Below, in pieces: positions 43,791 to 52,596 of a stretch of 64,000 nt of DNA; within the stretch, counting starts at the first letter, position 1, and every line of letters starts with the position of its first letter. A program made the position numbers and the translations under genes. The stretch lies in NCBI GenBank assembly GCA_016703965.1, contig JADJBB010000021.1, positions 806,001 through 870,000 on the forward strand, given 5' to 3'. The notes beneath the pieces were generated by a model. That model was not told where the DNA came from and did not search any database. It saw only the letters and a list, made by a program, of their open reading frames with translations. The stretch comes from Acidobacteriota bacterium (lineage in GTDB: Bacteria; Acidobacteriota; Blastocatellia; Pyrinomonadales; Pyrinomonadaceae).

Positions 43791-44755
43791 TCCTCGAGCC
43801 TGCGGTTCATGATCTCGGTCGTATCTTCATCACCGAGGTCCTGATCTGCAGTATCGTGGATGCCGCCGAGATCTATGAGTTCGAGCTTGACGCCTTCTTC
43901 AACCGGTTCAGAGAGACCCTCGCCAGTGAATTTAGCGATGACGACCGTGATGTTGTCTTCACCACCATTCTGATTGGCGAGTTTAACGAGTTCCGCACAA
44001 GCATTCTGCAGTCCATCTTGATTATCGAGAACGATCCGCTGCATGTCTGTCGCGCCTACCTTATTTGAGAGGCCGTCGCTGCAGAGAATAAAAACATCAT
44101 TCCTACAAGGCGTAACCCGCGCAGAGACAGGGTATATCTCGTTCTGGGCACCAAGGGCTTGGAGGATCACGTTTTTAAGTGTGTGTGTTTCAGCTTCTTC
44201 AGGCGAAATTTGGTGAGCGTCGATCAGCTGTTGGACAAGCGATTGGTCTTTAGTAACCTGATAGATCTTGCCGCTGCGGACAAGATAGGCGCGGCTGTCA
44301 CCAACTTGAATAATGTCTGCTGACGAAGGCGTAACACCTATCCCGGTAAAAGTCGCTCCCATGCCCTGAAACTGTGGGTCGGTCCGGCCTTGCTGGTGAA
44401 TGAGATAGTTGGCGAAAACGGTGGCGTTGTAGAGTTTGCTGATGAGGTAGTGGTCCTGTTCCTCCGGCGTTAACGTTTGATCCGAATCCTCGTCGAGCAT
44501 CTTTTCGCTCACCGTTTCGACCGCCATTGTGCTCGCGACCTCGCCGGCTAAAGCTCCGCCCATACCATCAGATACCGCCATAACAACGCCGTTAGCGGTC
44601 ACGTCGAACTTCTGGCTTTCGATGACAAATTCGCCGTCCTCCTGCGAGCTCGTCCACGCCTTGGCGTCCGAGATGTTTAGCAGAAGGTAGTTGTCCTCGT
44701 TTCCTTTTCGGACGCGTCCGATGTGCGAGGCGGCGTGTGTCTCAACAGTAAACAT
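43787..44755 (-). CDS. PP2C-type serine/threonine protein phosphatase
   Basis: 322 residues. Metal-binding motifs are RKGNEDNY (N-terminal Asp region), VSDGMGG, the central QVGDSRAYLV, LCSDGLSN and the late GGEDNITVVIAKF. The ~50 residues after the core are acidic. These enzymes reverse Hanks-type kinase phosphorylation. No kinase gene is in the window. It is preceded by the PLP-enzyme gene on the same strand with an inverted repeat between. Confidence 0.93.
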   Translation of the reverse strand: MFTVETHAASHIGRVRKGNEDNYLLLNISDAKAWTSSQEDGEFVIESQKFDVTANGVVMAVSDGMGGALAGEVASTMAVETVSEKMLDEDSDQTLTPEEQDHYLISKLYNATVFANYLIHQQGRTDPQFQGMGATFTGIGVTPSSADIIQVGDSRAYLVRSGKIYQVTKDQSLVQQLIDAHQISPEEAETHTLKNVILQALGAQNEIYPVSARVTPCRNDVFILCSDGLSNKVGATDMQRIVLDNQDGLQNACAELVKLANQNGGEDNITVVIAKFTGEGLSEPVEEGVKLELIDLGGIHDTADQDLGDEDTTEIMNRRLED

Positions 44756-44762
44756 AGATATC

Positions 44763-44836
44763 AGTTTCGAGTTCCGGTTCCAAGTTAAATCAAATTAGCA
44801 CGAATTCCACAAACTCGGAACCTGAAACTTGGAACT
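44763..44836. repeat. GGAACTTG-word inverted repeat after the PLP enzyme gene
   Basis: The left arm (44763-44786, AGTTTCGAGTTCCGGTTCC...) pairs with the right arm (44812-44836, AACTCGGAACCTGAAACTTG...). It starts six nt beyond the stop of the minus-strand gene and ends eight nt before the PP2C start. Confidence 0.7.
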
Positions 44837-44842
44837 TTGAAC

Positions 44843-45979
44843 CTAAGTAAGTGCCTGATCAAGATCTTCCAGAATGTCTTCGACATCCTCGATCCCGACC
44901 GAGATTCGTACCAGGCCGTCAGTAATTCCTAGTTTAGCACGCGTTGCCTCAGGAATGGACGCGTGTGTCATCGAGGCCGGATGCGAGATCAGGCTTTCGA
45001 CGCCGCCGAGGCTTTCACCCAGCGTGCAGAGCTTAACGCCCTCTAAAACTTTTCGTGCATTATCGAGCGAACCTGTTTCGAACGAAACCATTCCGCCGAA
45101 GCCCGTCTGCTGGCGTTTTGCCAGTTCGTGCTGCGGATGTGAGGCGAGCCCGGGATAGTAAACTTTTTCAACCTTCGGATGCTCGGCAAGGAAGTTTGCG
45201 ACCATACGGCCGTTCTTATCGTGTGCTTCCATGCGGAGGGCAAGCGTTTTTGTTCCGCGCAGAACCAGAAACGAATCCATTGGTGACAAGATCGCTCCGA
45301 TCGCGTTCTGCACAAATCCGATCCATTCTGCGTCTTTCTCATCGTTGAGAGCGACAAAGCCGCCCACGCTGTCCGAGTGGCCGTTCAGATATTTAGTAGT
45401 GGAATGAACCACAATATCGACACCAAGATCGATCGGCCGCTGAAAATATGGCGACATGAAAGTGTTGTCACAGACGACCTTCGCACCATTTGCATGGGCA
45501 AGGCCGGAAACACCCTTCAGGTCTGTGATGGTCATGATCGGGTTTGTCGGCGTTTCGACAAAGACCATTTTCGTGTTCGGCTTGAATGCTTTTTCGAGAT
45601 TCGAGAGATCCGAAGTGTCGGCGAGGTCAAATTCGATGCCGTAATCTTTCAGAATGCGGTTAAAAAGCCGGAACGTTCCGCCGTAGGTGTTGTCGCCGAG
45701 GATGACGTGATCGCCTGCTTTTACGAGCTTTAGCGTCGTGTCGATCGCGGACATTCCTGACGCAAAGGCGAAGCCGAATTTGGCGTTCTCGAGAGCTGAA
45801 ATGTTTCTTTCTAATGCCGAGCGGGTCGGGTTTTGGGTTCGAGCGTATTCGTAACCGCCAGTCGGTTTGCCGAGGGCTTCCTGCTTGTAGGTAGATGTCT
45901 GGTAGATCGGAACGCTGACCGCCCCCGTGGCAATGTCAGGTTCGTTGCCTGCGTGAATGGCGACGGTCGAAAATCCCAT
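44843..45979 (-). CDS. cystathionine gamma-synthase / related Cys-Met PLP enzyme
   Basis: 378 residues. PLP fold type I, Cys/Met metabolism family: YEYARTQNPTRSALE, ASGMSAIDTTL, VVCDNTFMSPYFQRP and the Schiff-base Lys in HSTTKYLNGHSD (near residue 197). SLGGVESLISHPASMTHA closes the active site. Members include cystathionine gamma-synthase (MetB), beta- and gamma-lyases; sequence alone does not separate them here. It follows the leu genes on the same strand with a 97-nt gap. Confidence 0.9.
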   Translation of the reverse strand: MGFSTVAIHAGNEPDIATGAVSVPIYQTSTYKQEALGKPTGGYEYARTQNPTRSALERNISALENAKFGFAFASGMSAIDTTLKLVKAGDHVILGDNTYGGTFRLFNRILKDYGIEFDLADTSDLSNLEKAFKPNTKMVFVETPTNPIMTITDLKGVSGLAHANGAKVVCDNTFMSPYFQRPIDLGVDIVVHSTTKYLNGHSDSVGGFVALNDEKDAEWIGFVQNAIGAILSPMDSFLVLRGTKTLALRMEAHDKNGRMVANFLAEHPKVEKVYYPGLASHPQHELAKRQQTGFGGMVSFETGSLDNARKVLEGVKLCTLGESLGGVESLISHPASMTHASIPEATRAKLGITDGLVRISVGIEDVEDILEDLDQALT

Positions 45980-46076
45980 AATGAAAAAAGCCGCTATTAT
46001 CGGCCAAGCTAAACCTATAAAATCTCAGTTTAACGAACAATTATCGTAGCTTGACGCGGTATAAAATGCAAACACG

Positions 46077-46688
46077 TTACGCAGTGGCGAAGTGTGATGC
46101 AATGCCGGTCTTTTGTTCATATTCGGTGATCTTGCCCTCGTTTTGCAGCGTCAGGCCAATGTCGTCTAGCCCGTTGAGCAGGCAGAAGCGACGGAATTCG
46201 TCGATCTCGAATGAAGCATTGAGGCCGTGATCGTCGGTGACGGTTTTGTGTTCGAGGTCGATGGTGAGTTTGTAATTATCGAGCGTTTTCGCTTTTTCGA
46301 CGATGCCCTCCACGACCTTTTCATCCAGACGAACCGGCAGAAAGCCGTTCTTCAGGCTGTTATTAAAAAAGATATCGCCAAAGCTCGGAGCGATCACTGC
46401 CCGAAAGCCATAATCCAGCAGACTCCACGGAGCATGCTCACGCGACGATCCGCAGCCGAAATTTGCTCCGGCAACAAGGATCGAAGCTCCGGCGTATTTT
46501 GGATCGTTGAGAACAAAATCCGCCCTCGGCGAACCATCCGGGTTCAACCGCCAGTCATTAAACAAAAACGCGCCGTAACCCGTGCGTTCGATGCGGGTGA
46601 GGAATTGTTTTGGGATGATCTGGTCGGTGTCGATATTCGTCTGAAACAAAGGAGCGACCAAGCCTTCGAATGTCGTGAATTTGTCCAT
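46077..46688 (-). CDS. leuD: 3-isopropylmalate dehydratase small subunit
   Basis: 203 residues of the aconitase swivel domain. Clear family motifs: NIDTDQIIPKQFL, LVAGANFGCGSSREHAPWSL and IIAPSFGDIFFNNSLKNG. With LeuC it isomerises 2- to 3-isopropylmalate. It is separated from leuC by a 131-nt gap filled largely by an inverted repeat. Confidence 0.96.
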   Translation of the reverse strand: MDKFTTFEGLVAPLFQTNIDTDQIIPKQFLTRIERTGYGAFLFNDWRLNPDGSPRADFVLNDPKYAGASILVAGANFGCGSSREHAPWSLLDYGFRAVIAPSFGDIFFNNSLKNGFLPVRLDEKVVEGIVEKAKTLDNYKLTIDLEHKTVTDDHGLNASFEIDEFRRFCLLNGLDDIGLTLQNEGKITEYEQKTGIASHFATA

Positions 46689-46711
46689 AGTATTTCACCG
46701 CCACGTTGCAG

Positions 46712-46817
46712 AGGAAGTATTTACAGGGATGAAGGGGATAAAGTGGATGCTGCAGAAGAGTTGTTTGAGCATGGAGGGTTTTCGATATCTCCTCCATCCC
46801 TTTCCCTGTAACTTCCT
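46712..46817. repeat. AGGGAT-word inverted repeat between leuC and leuD
   Basis: The left arm contains TTACAGGGATGAAGGGGAT and the right arm CCATCCCTTTCCCTGTAAC; pairing covers about 28 bases with gaps. It lies two to three nt after the leuC stop. It is of the same word family as the element between btuC and btuD. Confidence 0.75.
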
Positions 46818-46819
46818 CC

Positions 46820-48220
46820 CTAGTCATTAAACTTCCAATCCCGCACATCCACAAAATGCCCTGCGATCGCCGCTGCGGCGGCCATCATGGGTGAAACGAG
46901 GTGTGTGCGTCCGCCGCGGCCCTGGCGGCCTTCGAAATTGCGGTTGCTGGTCGATGCGCAGCGTTCGCCCGGTTGGAGTATGTCTTCGTTCATGGCGAGG
47001 CACATCGAGCATCCGGCGTCGCGCCATTCGAAACCGGCGTCGGTGAATATTTTCGCCAAACCTTCCTCTTCAGCCTGCCGTTTTATCTGCATCGAGCCGG
47101 GAACGATCATCGCGTTCACGCGGCCGCTGACGCTGTAGCCTTTCGCGACTTTGGCGGCTTCGCGGAGGTCTTCGATGCGGGAATTTGTACACGAGCCGAT
47201 GAATGCACGGTCGATCGCGATCTGGTCGATCCGCTGCGAAGGCTCAACGCCCATATACTGATACATCCGCTCGAACGACTTCGCCTCATTTTCATCGCGT
47301 GCATCGCTCAGATCGGGAACAGCGTCGCTGACCTTAACCGACATATCCGGCGAAGTTCCCCACGTGACATATGGTTCGAGCGAAGCGGCGTCGATCTCGA
47401 CGGTCTTGTCGAAATGAGCACCTTCGTCGGTCGTGAGTGATCTCCAATCTTCGACCGCCGCTTCCCAGTTTTTCGGAGCGAATGGTTTGCCCTTGATGTA
47501 TTCGAATGTCGTCTCGTCCGGAGCGATCAATCCAGCTTTTGCGCCGCCCTCGATGCTCATGTTGCAGACGGTCATGCGGCCTTCCATCGAGAGGCTGCGG
47601 ATCGCGGAGCCAGTGTATTCGATCACGTGGCCGACACCGCCGTTGGCTCCTATCTCGTTGATAATGCCGAGGATAACGTCTTTTGACGTCACGCCGAAGG
47701 GAAGCTCACCTTCGACGTTGATGCAGAAATTCTTTGACCTATCCTGCTGCAGACACTGCGTTGCAAACACATGCTCGACCTCGCTAGTGCCAATTCCAAA
47801 GGCAAGCGCTCCAAAAGCACCGTGCGTCGAAGTATGCGAATCGCCGCAGACGATCGTCATTCCGGGCTGCGTCAGGCCTTGTTCCGGGCCGAAAACGTGG
47901 ATGATCCCTTGTTCGATGCGGTCGAGGTCATAGAGAGCGACGCCGAATTCTTTGCAGTTTTCGCGTAAGGTCTTGACCTGCTGTGCGGCGATCGGATCTT
48001 TGAACGGCAGATTGCGGTTGATCGTCGGGATGGCGTGGTCGATCGTGCCGAACGTGAGTTCCGGACGTCGAAGTTTCCGCCCCGCGAGCCGTAATCCCTC
48101 AAAAGCCTGAGGGCTGGTCACTTCGTGGATCAAGTGCAGATCGATGTACAGGAGCGAAGGTTTTCCTGCCTCGGCGTGGACCAGATGGCGGTCCCATATC
48201 TTGTCGTAGAGGGTTTTCAT
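46820..48220 (-). CDS. leuC: 3-isopropylmalate dehydratase large subunit
   Basis: 466 residues from ATG 48220, where the family N-terminus (MKTLYDKIWDRHLVHA) begins; 29 further residues are open upstream but not homologous. The 4Fe-4S cysteines are in FIGSCTNSR and CSMCLAMNED. IVCGDSHTSTHGAFGALAFGIGTSE is the aconitase signature. It forms the heterodimer with LeuD. Confidence 0.96.
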   Translation of the reverse strand: MKTLYDKIWDRHLVHAEAGKPSLLYIDLHLIHEVTSPQAFEGLRLAGRKLRRPELTFGTIDHAIPTINRNLPFKDPIAAQQVKTLRENCKEFGVALYDLDRIEQGIIHVFGPEQGLTQPGMTIVCGDSHTSTHGAFGALAFGIGTSEVEHVFATQCLQQDRSKNFCINVEGELPFGVTSKDVILGIINEIGANGGVGHVIEYTGSAIRSLSMEGRMTVCNMSIEGGAKAGLIAPDETTFEYIKGKPFAPKNWEAAVEDWRSLTTDEGAHFDKTVEIDAASLEPYVTWGTSPDMSVKVSDAVPDLSDARDENEAKSFERMYQYMGVEPSQRIDQIAIDRAFIGSCTNSRIEDLREAAKVAKGYSVSGRVNAMIVPGSMQIKRQAEEEGLAKIFTDAGFEWRDAGCSMCLAMNEDILQPGERCASTSNRNFEGRQGRGGRTHLVSPMMAAAAAIAGHFVDVRDWKFND

Positions 48221-48252
48221 ATGAAACTGTACACCAGCGTTCAATTCATTAG

Positions 48253-48445
48253 CCGTCTCACTTGCGTGGACAAAGTGAGACGGTTTAACTGCCTTATCCA
48301 CTTGCATTTACAGCCAGAAATCGTCTCATTTGGAAAAAACACTAGCTCGTCCGGGTTGGGGCACGGCCATGCTTAGATCTGAAGTTAATTCTGACAAAAT
48401 TCTCGCAGTAAGACATATGAGAAACAATGTATCATATATGATACA
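48253..48445. promoter_or_regulatory. leuB-leuC gap with two strong dyads
   Basis: The 289-nt gap upstream of leuC holds a hairpin with arms CCGTCTCACTT (48253-48263) and AAGTGAGACGG (48273-48283), and a third related word CGTCTCATTT near 48328. Further on is the perfect 18-bp palindrome TGTATCATATATGATACA (48428-48445). These look like operator sites or leader structure for a separate leuC promoter; no regulator can be assigned. Confidence 0.5.
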
Positions 48446-48509
48446 ACATGTCAACTCTCAATTAGGCCGCTTGAGTCGCCCTTGCTAATGCGCGGGCTTT
48501 TGCATTCAA

Positions 48510-49607
48510 TTAAACCGCGTGATACGCGTTATTCACATTCGCAAATTCGACGGCACGGCTGGCGACCATTGCGCCCATTTCGGTGGTCGAATTTACTACT
48601 TTTCCGCCGGCTCCGGCGATGTCTGCGGTGCGGTGGCCTTTTTCGAGTACCCAGTTTATAGCTTTTTCTATCGCAGCCGCCGCCAATTCATTTTTGGCTG
48701 TGTATCGCAAGAGCATCGCCGCTGACGCTATCGCGCCGAGCGGGTTGGCGATGTTCTTGCCGGCAATTTCAGGTGCCGAGCCGTGGATCGGTTCGTAAAA
48801 ATCGACCTTTCCGCCGATCGTTGCGGACGGAAGCATACCGAGCGAACCGGTCAGAACGGCGGCTTCGTCTGAGAGGATGTCACCGAAAAGATTTTCCGTC
48901 AGGATCACGTCGAACTGCTTCGGATCGGTTACGAGATGCATCGCACAGGCATCGACAAACAGGTGATCGAGAGCAACGTCGGGATATTGCTCAGCAACCT
49001 TGGTAACGGTTTGACGCCAGAGGCGTGAGGCTTCGAGGACGTTTGCTTTATCGACCGAGGTAAGTTTTTTGCGGCGGCCGCGAGCTGATTGGAAAGCAAC
49101 GTGGGCCACCCGTTCGACCTCGGTGACGGAGTAGCGCATCGTGTTGTAACCTACGGTATTATCTTCGTTGAAGCCGCGTGGTGTGCCGAAGTAAAGCCCG
49201 CCGAGCAGTTCGCGGACGATGAGCAGGTCGGTCCCTTCGAATATCTCGCGGCGCAGCGGTGAAGAATCGATCAGTGCCGGAACGGCCGCAGCCGGGCGAA
49301 GATTGGCAAATCCGCCGAGGGCCTGGCGAAGTTTCAACAAGCCGATCTCGGGCCGATGTTCGGGCAAGAGATGGTCAAATTCCGGAGCTCCGACCGCACC
49401 GAGCAGAACGGCGTCGCTGCTGATGCAAGCGGCTTCGGTCTCGGCAGGGAATGGCGAGCCGGTCGCCTTGATCGCGGAACCGCCGATCAGATGTTCTTCG
49501 GTCTCGATGGAGATCTCAAACGCAGCTGCAACCTCAGTCAAAACATTGACCGATTGCCGACAAACTTCAGGCCCAATACCGTCACCCGGCAGGATCGTGA
49601 TCTTCAT
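48510..49607 (-). CDS. leuB: 3-isopropylmalate dehydrogenase
   Basis: 365 residues. Starts MKITILPGDGIGPEV, followed by LLIVRELLGGLYFGTPRG, the metal-binding DACAMHLV and ILTENLFGDILSDEAA, and the NAD-specificity region PIHGSAPEIAGKNIANP. It oxidises 3-isopropylmalate to the 2-keto product with decarboxylation. leuA lies upstream on the same strand, separated by a long inverted repeat. Confidence 0.96.
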   Translation of the reverse strand: MKITILPGDGIGPEVCRQSVNVLTEVAAAFEISIETEEHLIGGSAIKATGSPFPAETEAACISSDAVLLGAVGAPEFDHLLPEHRPEIGLLKLRQALGGFANLRPAAAVPALIDSSPLRREIFEGTDLLIVRELLGGLYFGTPRGFNEDNTVGYNTMRYSVTEVERVAHVAFQSARGRRKKLTSVDKANVLEASRLWRQTVTKVAEQYPDVALDHLFVDACAMHLVTDPKQFDVILTENLFGDILSDEAAVLTGSLGMLPSATIGGKVDFYEPIHGSAPEIAGKNIANPLGAIASAAMLLRYTAKNELAAAAIEKAINWVLEKGHRTADIAGAGGKVVNSTTEMGAMVASRAVEFANVNNAYHAV

Positions 49608-49650
49608 ATATTCAATTCAATACTCAGCGTTTTGAACGCAAAGTCGAAAA

Positions 49651-49753
49651 GCAGCAGGAAGACACAGATTAACCGCAGATGGACGCAGATAGGGAGATAA
49701 GTTAGAACAGATAGCCTTTCTTTATCTGTGTTTATCTGCGTCCATCTGTGGTT
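49651..49753. repeat. CGCAGATGGACGCAGAT inverted repeat after leuA
   Basis: The left arm (from 49671, AACCGCAGATGGACGCAGAT) pairs with the right arm (49721-49753, ending GCGTCCATCTGTGGTT); CAGAT words repeat every 10 nt. A further unpaired GACACAGATT lies to the left. It starts about 12 nt after the leuA stop codon. Confidence 0.85.
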
Positions 49754-49765
49754 AAAACTCTTTCT

Positions 49766-50938
49766 CTAGGCTGCAATTGCCGTCGGCCCGCGAGCTGGAG
49801 CGAGGGCCATTAGGTCCTGGTCGTACACGTTCTTTTTGCGGTCTGCCAGGGCGATGAAACGCGGGTAGATGCTGGCGATCTCGCTGTCGTTCAGGTTGAA
49901 CCCGAGAGCTTCGTACCGGGCGATCAGCGCGTGGCGGCCAGAGTGTTTACCGAGGACGATGCTGTTTTTCGGCACGCCGACCGATTCAGGCGTCATTATC
50001 TCGTAACAAAGCGGGTTGCTCAACACTCCATGCTGATGAATGCCGGCCTCGTGGGCAAAAGCATTACGTCCGACGATAGCCTTGTTCGGCTGGACGCCGA
50101 AGCTGACGATCGAGGAGAGCAGTTGGCTCGTCGGATAAAGCTCGGTCGTGACAATGTTGTTGCTGTACGGCATCTTGTCCGCACGAACGGTCATTGCCAT
50201 TATCAATTCCTCAAGCGAAGCGTTGCCCGCACGTTCACCGACGCCGTTGATGGTGCATTCGACCTGCGTGGCTCCGGCTTCGATCGCGGCGAGGCTGTTG
50301 GCGACGGCGAGGCCGAGATCGTTGTGACAGTGGACGCTGATGGTTACGTCTTTATCACCGACCACGCGTTCTTTCACGGCGGCGATCAACGCGGCGTACT
50401 CATTTGGCAGCGTGTAGCCAACCGTGTCGGGAACGTTCAGAATGGTCGCACCGGCATCGACGGCAGCATTAAAGACCTGACAAAGAAAATCGACATCGCT
50501 ACGGGTTGCGTCCTCGGCCGAAAATTCGACTTCATCGGCGCATTCGCGAGCAGCGGCAACGGCGTGCGAAGCCATCTCAATGACCTCGTCCCGGCTCTTT
50601 TTCAACTTGTATTGGAGATGAATGTCAGACGTCGCGACAAATGTGTGAATGCGGGCACGTTTGGCTTTCTTCAGTGCATTTGCTGCACTGTGAATATCAG
50701 AGGTGACCGTGCGGCATAATGCGGCGATCGTCGTATTGCGGCATTCTTCCGCGACGGCAACGACCGATTTGAAATCGCCTTCGGATGCGAAGGGGAATCC
50801 GGCTTCGATCACATCAACGCCGAGCTTTTCGAGCTGGCGGGCCATAGATATCTTTTCCTCAAGGTACATAGAGCAGCCGGGTGACTGCTCGCCATCACGC
50901 AGCGTTGTGTCGAAGATCGCGATTCTCGTGTTACTCAT
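49766..50938 (-). CDS. leuA: 2-isopropylmalate synthase, short form without regulatory domain
   Basis: 390 residues from ATG 50938, with AGGAG eight to nine nt upstream; a frame opening 17 codons earlier is not supported. The HMGL-like TIM barrel is complete: FDTTLRDGEQSPGC, SVHCHNDLGLAVANS and NGVGERAGNASLEE. The subdomain with FAHEAGIHQHGVL follows. The protein ends at DRKKNVYDQDLMALA plus ten residues, where the C-terminal leucine-binding domain of full-length LeuA (usually 500 or more residues) would begin. Feedback inhibition by leucine through that domain would be absent. Alternatively the enzyme could be a related short synthase (for example homocitrate or citramalate type), but the leuB-leuC-leuD context favours LeuA. 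The stop lies beside a repeat element. Confidence 0.9.
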   Translation of the reverse strand: MSNTRIAIFDTTLRDGEQSPGCSMYLEEKISMARQLEKLGVDVIEAGFPFASEGDFKSVVAVAEECRNTTIAALCRTVTSDIHSAANALKKAKRARIHTFVATSDIHLQYKLKKSRDEVIEMASHAVAAARECADEVEFSAEDATRSDVDFLCQVFNAAVDAGATILNVPDTVGYTLPNEYAALIAAVKERVVGDKDVTISVHCHNDLGLAVANSLAAIEAGATQVECTINGVGERAGNASLEELIMAMTVRADKMPYSNNIVTTELYPTSQLLSSIVSFGVQPNKAIVGRNAFAHEAGIHQHGVLSNPLCYEIMTPESVGVPKNSIVLGKHSGRHALIARYEALGFNLNDSEIASIYPRFIALADRKKNVYDQDLMALAPARGPTAIAA

Positions 50939-50960
50939 AGTATTTTTCTCCTGAGGTTGA

Positions 50961-50987
50961 GGCGGCAAAAGCGCAGGGTTTGCCGCC
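50961..50987 (-). promoter_or_regulatory. leader hairpin before leuA
   Basis: GGCGGCAAA and TTTGCCGCC form a perfect nine-pair stem with a nine-base loop, ending about ten nt before the leuA ribosome site. It could modulate translation or mRNA stability; there is no T-run. Confidence 0.5.
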
Positions 50988-50999
50988 ACATAGCCTGAT

Positions 51000-51027
51000 G
51001 TTATACAACCGCAATATAATAAGTCAA
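51000..51027 (-). promoter_or_regulatory. leuA promoter with overlapping dyad
   Basis: On the minus strand TTGACT (51027-51022) and TATAAC (51005-51000) are 16 nt apart. A dyad ATAATA...TATTAT (51016-51033) covers the -35 box and is a candidate operator. Confidence 0.6.
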
Positions 51028-51044
51028 TATTATGTTACTGATAT

Positions 51045-51074
51045 TTGCATAATGTCTAGTTATGAAATTATAAT
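51045..51074 (+). promoter_or_regulatory. promoter of the LysR gene with internal dyad
   Basis: TTGCAT (51045-51050) and TATAAT (51069-51074) with an 18-nt spacer. A dyad CATAA-N7-TTATG (51048-51064) lies in the spacer. Its T-rich/A-rich half-site spacing is compatible with a LysR-type box, hinting at autoregulation. Confidence 0.5.
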
Positions 51075-51173
51075 TTGGTGAGTACGTTGAGGGGCCGCAC
51101 GGGTTTGCACTCGGGCGATTTAGCAATACACTGACGGTATATAAATAGGTTTGACTCTCTCCGCCGGGACGCG

Positions 51174-52061
51174 ATGGATATTAACCAGCTTGAAGTTTTA
51201 GTGACAGTCGCTCGCGAGCGAAGTTTCTCGCGAGCAGCCGAAGTTCTGAATCGAACACAGCCCGCGATCAGCCAGGCGATACGCCGCCTCGAAAGCGAGA
51301 TCGGCGAAAAGCTCTTTGACCGCTCTTCGAAGGATGGAACACTTACGTTTGCAGGCGAAGTTTTACTCAGCCATGCCAAGCAGATGCTCAACCTCCGGCT
51401 GCATGCCCAGCAGGCAATCACCGAGATGCGGAACTTGCAGCATGGCAAGGTCACCATCAGCGCGAACGAACATACCGTTTTTTATTTGCTGCCGGTCATC
51501 GAGGAATTCAGAAAACAGCATCCGCTGATCAAGATCGAAGTTCAGCGCGGCGTCGCCAGCCGCATCCCAAAACAAATAACCGCCCGCGAAGTCGAGCTGG
51601 GAGTCATTTCGTTCACGCCGAATGACGAATCGCTGCGTTCGATCAGCGCGATGAGCGACGAGCTCGTGCTCGTCGTTTCGCCAAAACATCATCTCGCAAA
51701 ATTTACTGAGGTTTCGATAAAAGACCTGGGTACCGAGACCTTCGTCGCCCATAATGCGCCGTCACCGTATCGGCAAAAGGTCATCGAGACTTTTGAAAAG
51801 CATAAAACGCGGCTCAATATCTCCGTCGAGCTGCCTTCGCTCGAAGCAATTAAACGACTTGTCGCCCGCGGAGTCGGCCTTGCCCTCGTCCCGCGTATCA
51901 CTGCGAGAGCCGAGATCAATGCGGGATTATTGAAAGAGCTGTCGGTGAAGGAAATGAAGCTCGAACGTAAATTGAACATCATCTATCGCCGAAACTCCGA
52001 ACTTTCGCACGCAGCTAAAGCGTTTTTGAAGGTTGCAAAAGAGCTCGGCGGAAAAAGCTAA
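51174..52061 (+). CDS. LysR-type transcriptional regulator
   Basis: 295 residues. An N-terminal winged helix-turn-helix (MDINQLEVLVTVARERSFSR, AAEVLNRTQPAISQAIRRLE) is followed by a type-2 periplasmic-binding-like effector domain (from ~90; GVGLALVPRITARAEI near 225). It is divergent from leuA, and dyads lie in the shared promoter region, so it probably controls the leucine genes. The effector is not determined. The start is ATG 51174. Confidence 0.92.
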   Translation: MDINQLEVLVTVARERSFSRAAEVLNRTQPAISQAIRRLESEIGEKLFDRSSKDGTLTFAGEVLLSHAKQMLNLRLHAQQAITEMRNLQHGKVTISANEHTVFYLLPVIEEFRKQHPLIKIEVQRGVASRIPKQITAREVELGVISFTPNDESLRSISAMSDELVLVVSPKHHLAKFTEVSIKDLGTETFVAHNAPSPYRQKVIETFEKHKTRLNISVELPSLEAIKRLVARGVGLALVPRITARAEINAGLLKELSVKEMKLERKLNIIYRRNSELSHAAKAFLKVAKELGGKS

Positions 52062-52069
52062 GCGAAGCA

Positions 52070-52109
52070 TGACTGGAGCGGCAAGCAAGGATGCTTGCCC
52101 CTCCGGTCA
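52070..52109. repeat. GGCAAGCA inverted repeat after the LysR gene
   Basis: Arms TGACTGGAGCGGCAAGCA (52070-52087) and TGCTTGCCCCTCCGGTCA (52092-52109) pair at 16 of 18 positions around a four-base loop. It begins nine nt past the stop. There is no T-run. Confidence 0.75.
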
Positions 52110-52226
52110 CGCTGCCGCGAATTTCGCGACATTCACGTCAAATTTCTCTATGTAATACAAATACTTTGAGTTAGAATGTGAAACAGATTCATCACAGATC
52201 TTAACTGGAAAGAACTCACACAATTT

Positions 52227-52550
52227 ATGACTGAAACAGACCTCAGTGACGCACGTCTGCCCTCCGAACGGCGTACCTCCGACCGTAAAAAGCTGATAGT
52301 TGACGTCCGCTTCGAAGGCGGCGATGGCACCGGCATTGCAAACACGCGCGATATCGGCTCGGGCGGCTTGTATATGACAACCACTGCCCCGCTCGACGTC
52401 GGCACGCCGATCGTAATGGCTCTTAACATTGGCGAACGCTCGATGAATATTCTAGGCACGGTCGTTTACTCGGACCCGGGCCATGGCGTCGGAGTCAGAT
52501 TCAAGGACCTAAGTGCCGACGATGAGACATTCTTAAGTGAAATAGCATAA
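52227..52550 (+). CDS. PilZ-domain protein
   Basis: 107 residues, a single PilZ beta-barrel. The c-di-GMP-binding RxxxR (ERRTSDRKK near residues 14-22) and the D/NxSxxG-like motif DIGSGGLYM (near 42) are both present. It may be an effector of c-di-GMP such as that made by the cyclase at 18.5 kb; that link is inference. It stands alone between the LysR and GCS2 genes. Confidence 0.9.
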   Translation: MTETDLSDARLPSERRTSDRKKLIVDVRFEGGDGTGIANTRDIGSGGLYMTTTAPLDVGTPIVMALNIGERSMNILGTVVYSDPGHGVGVRFKDLSADDETFLSEIA

Positions 52551-52596
52551 AGATCAGCGAATCTGGACTCTTGGACTTTGGAATCAAAAAAAACTT

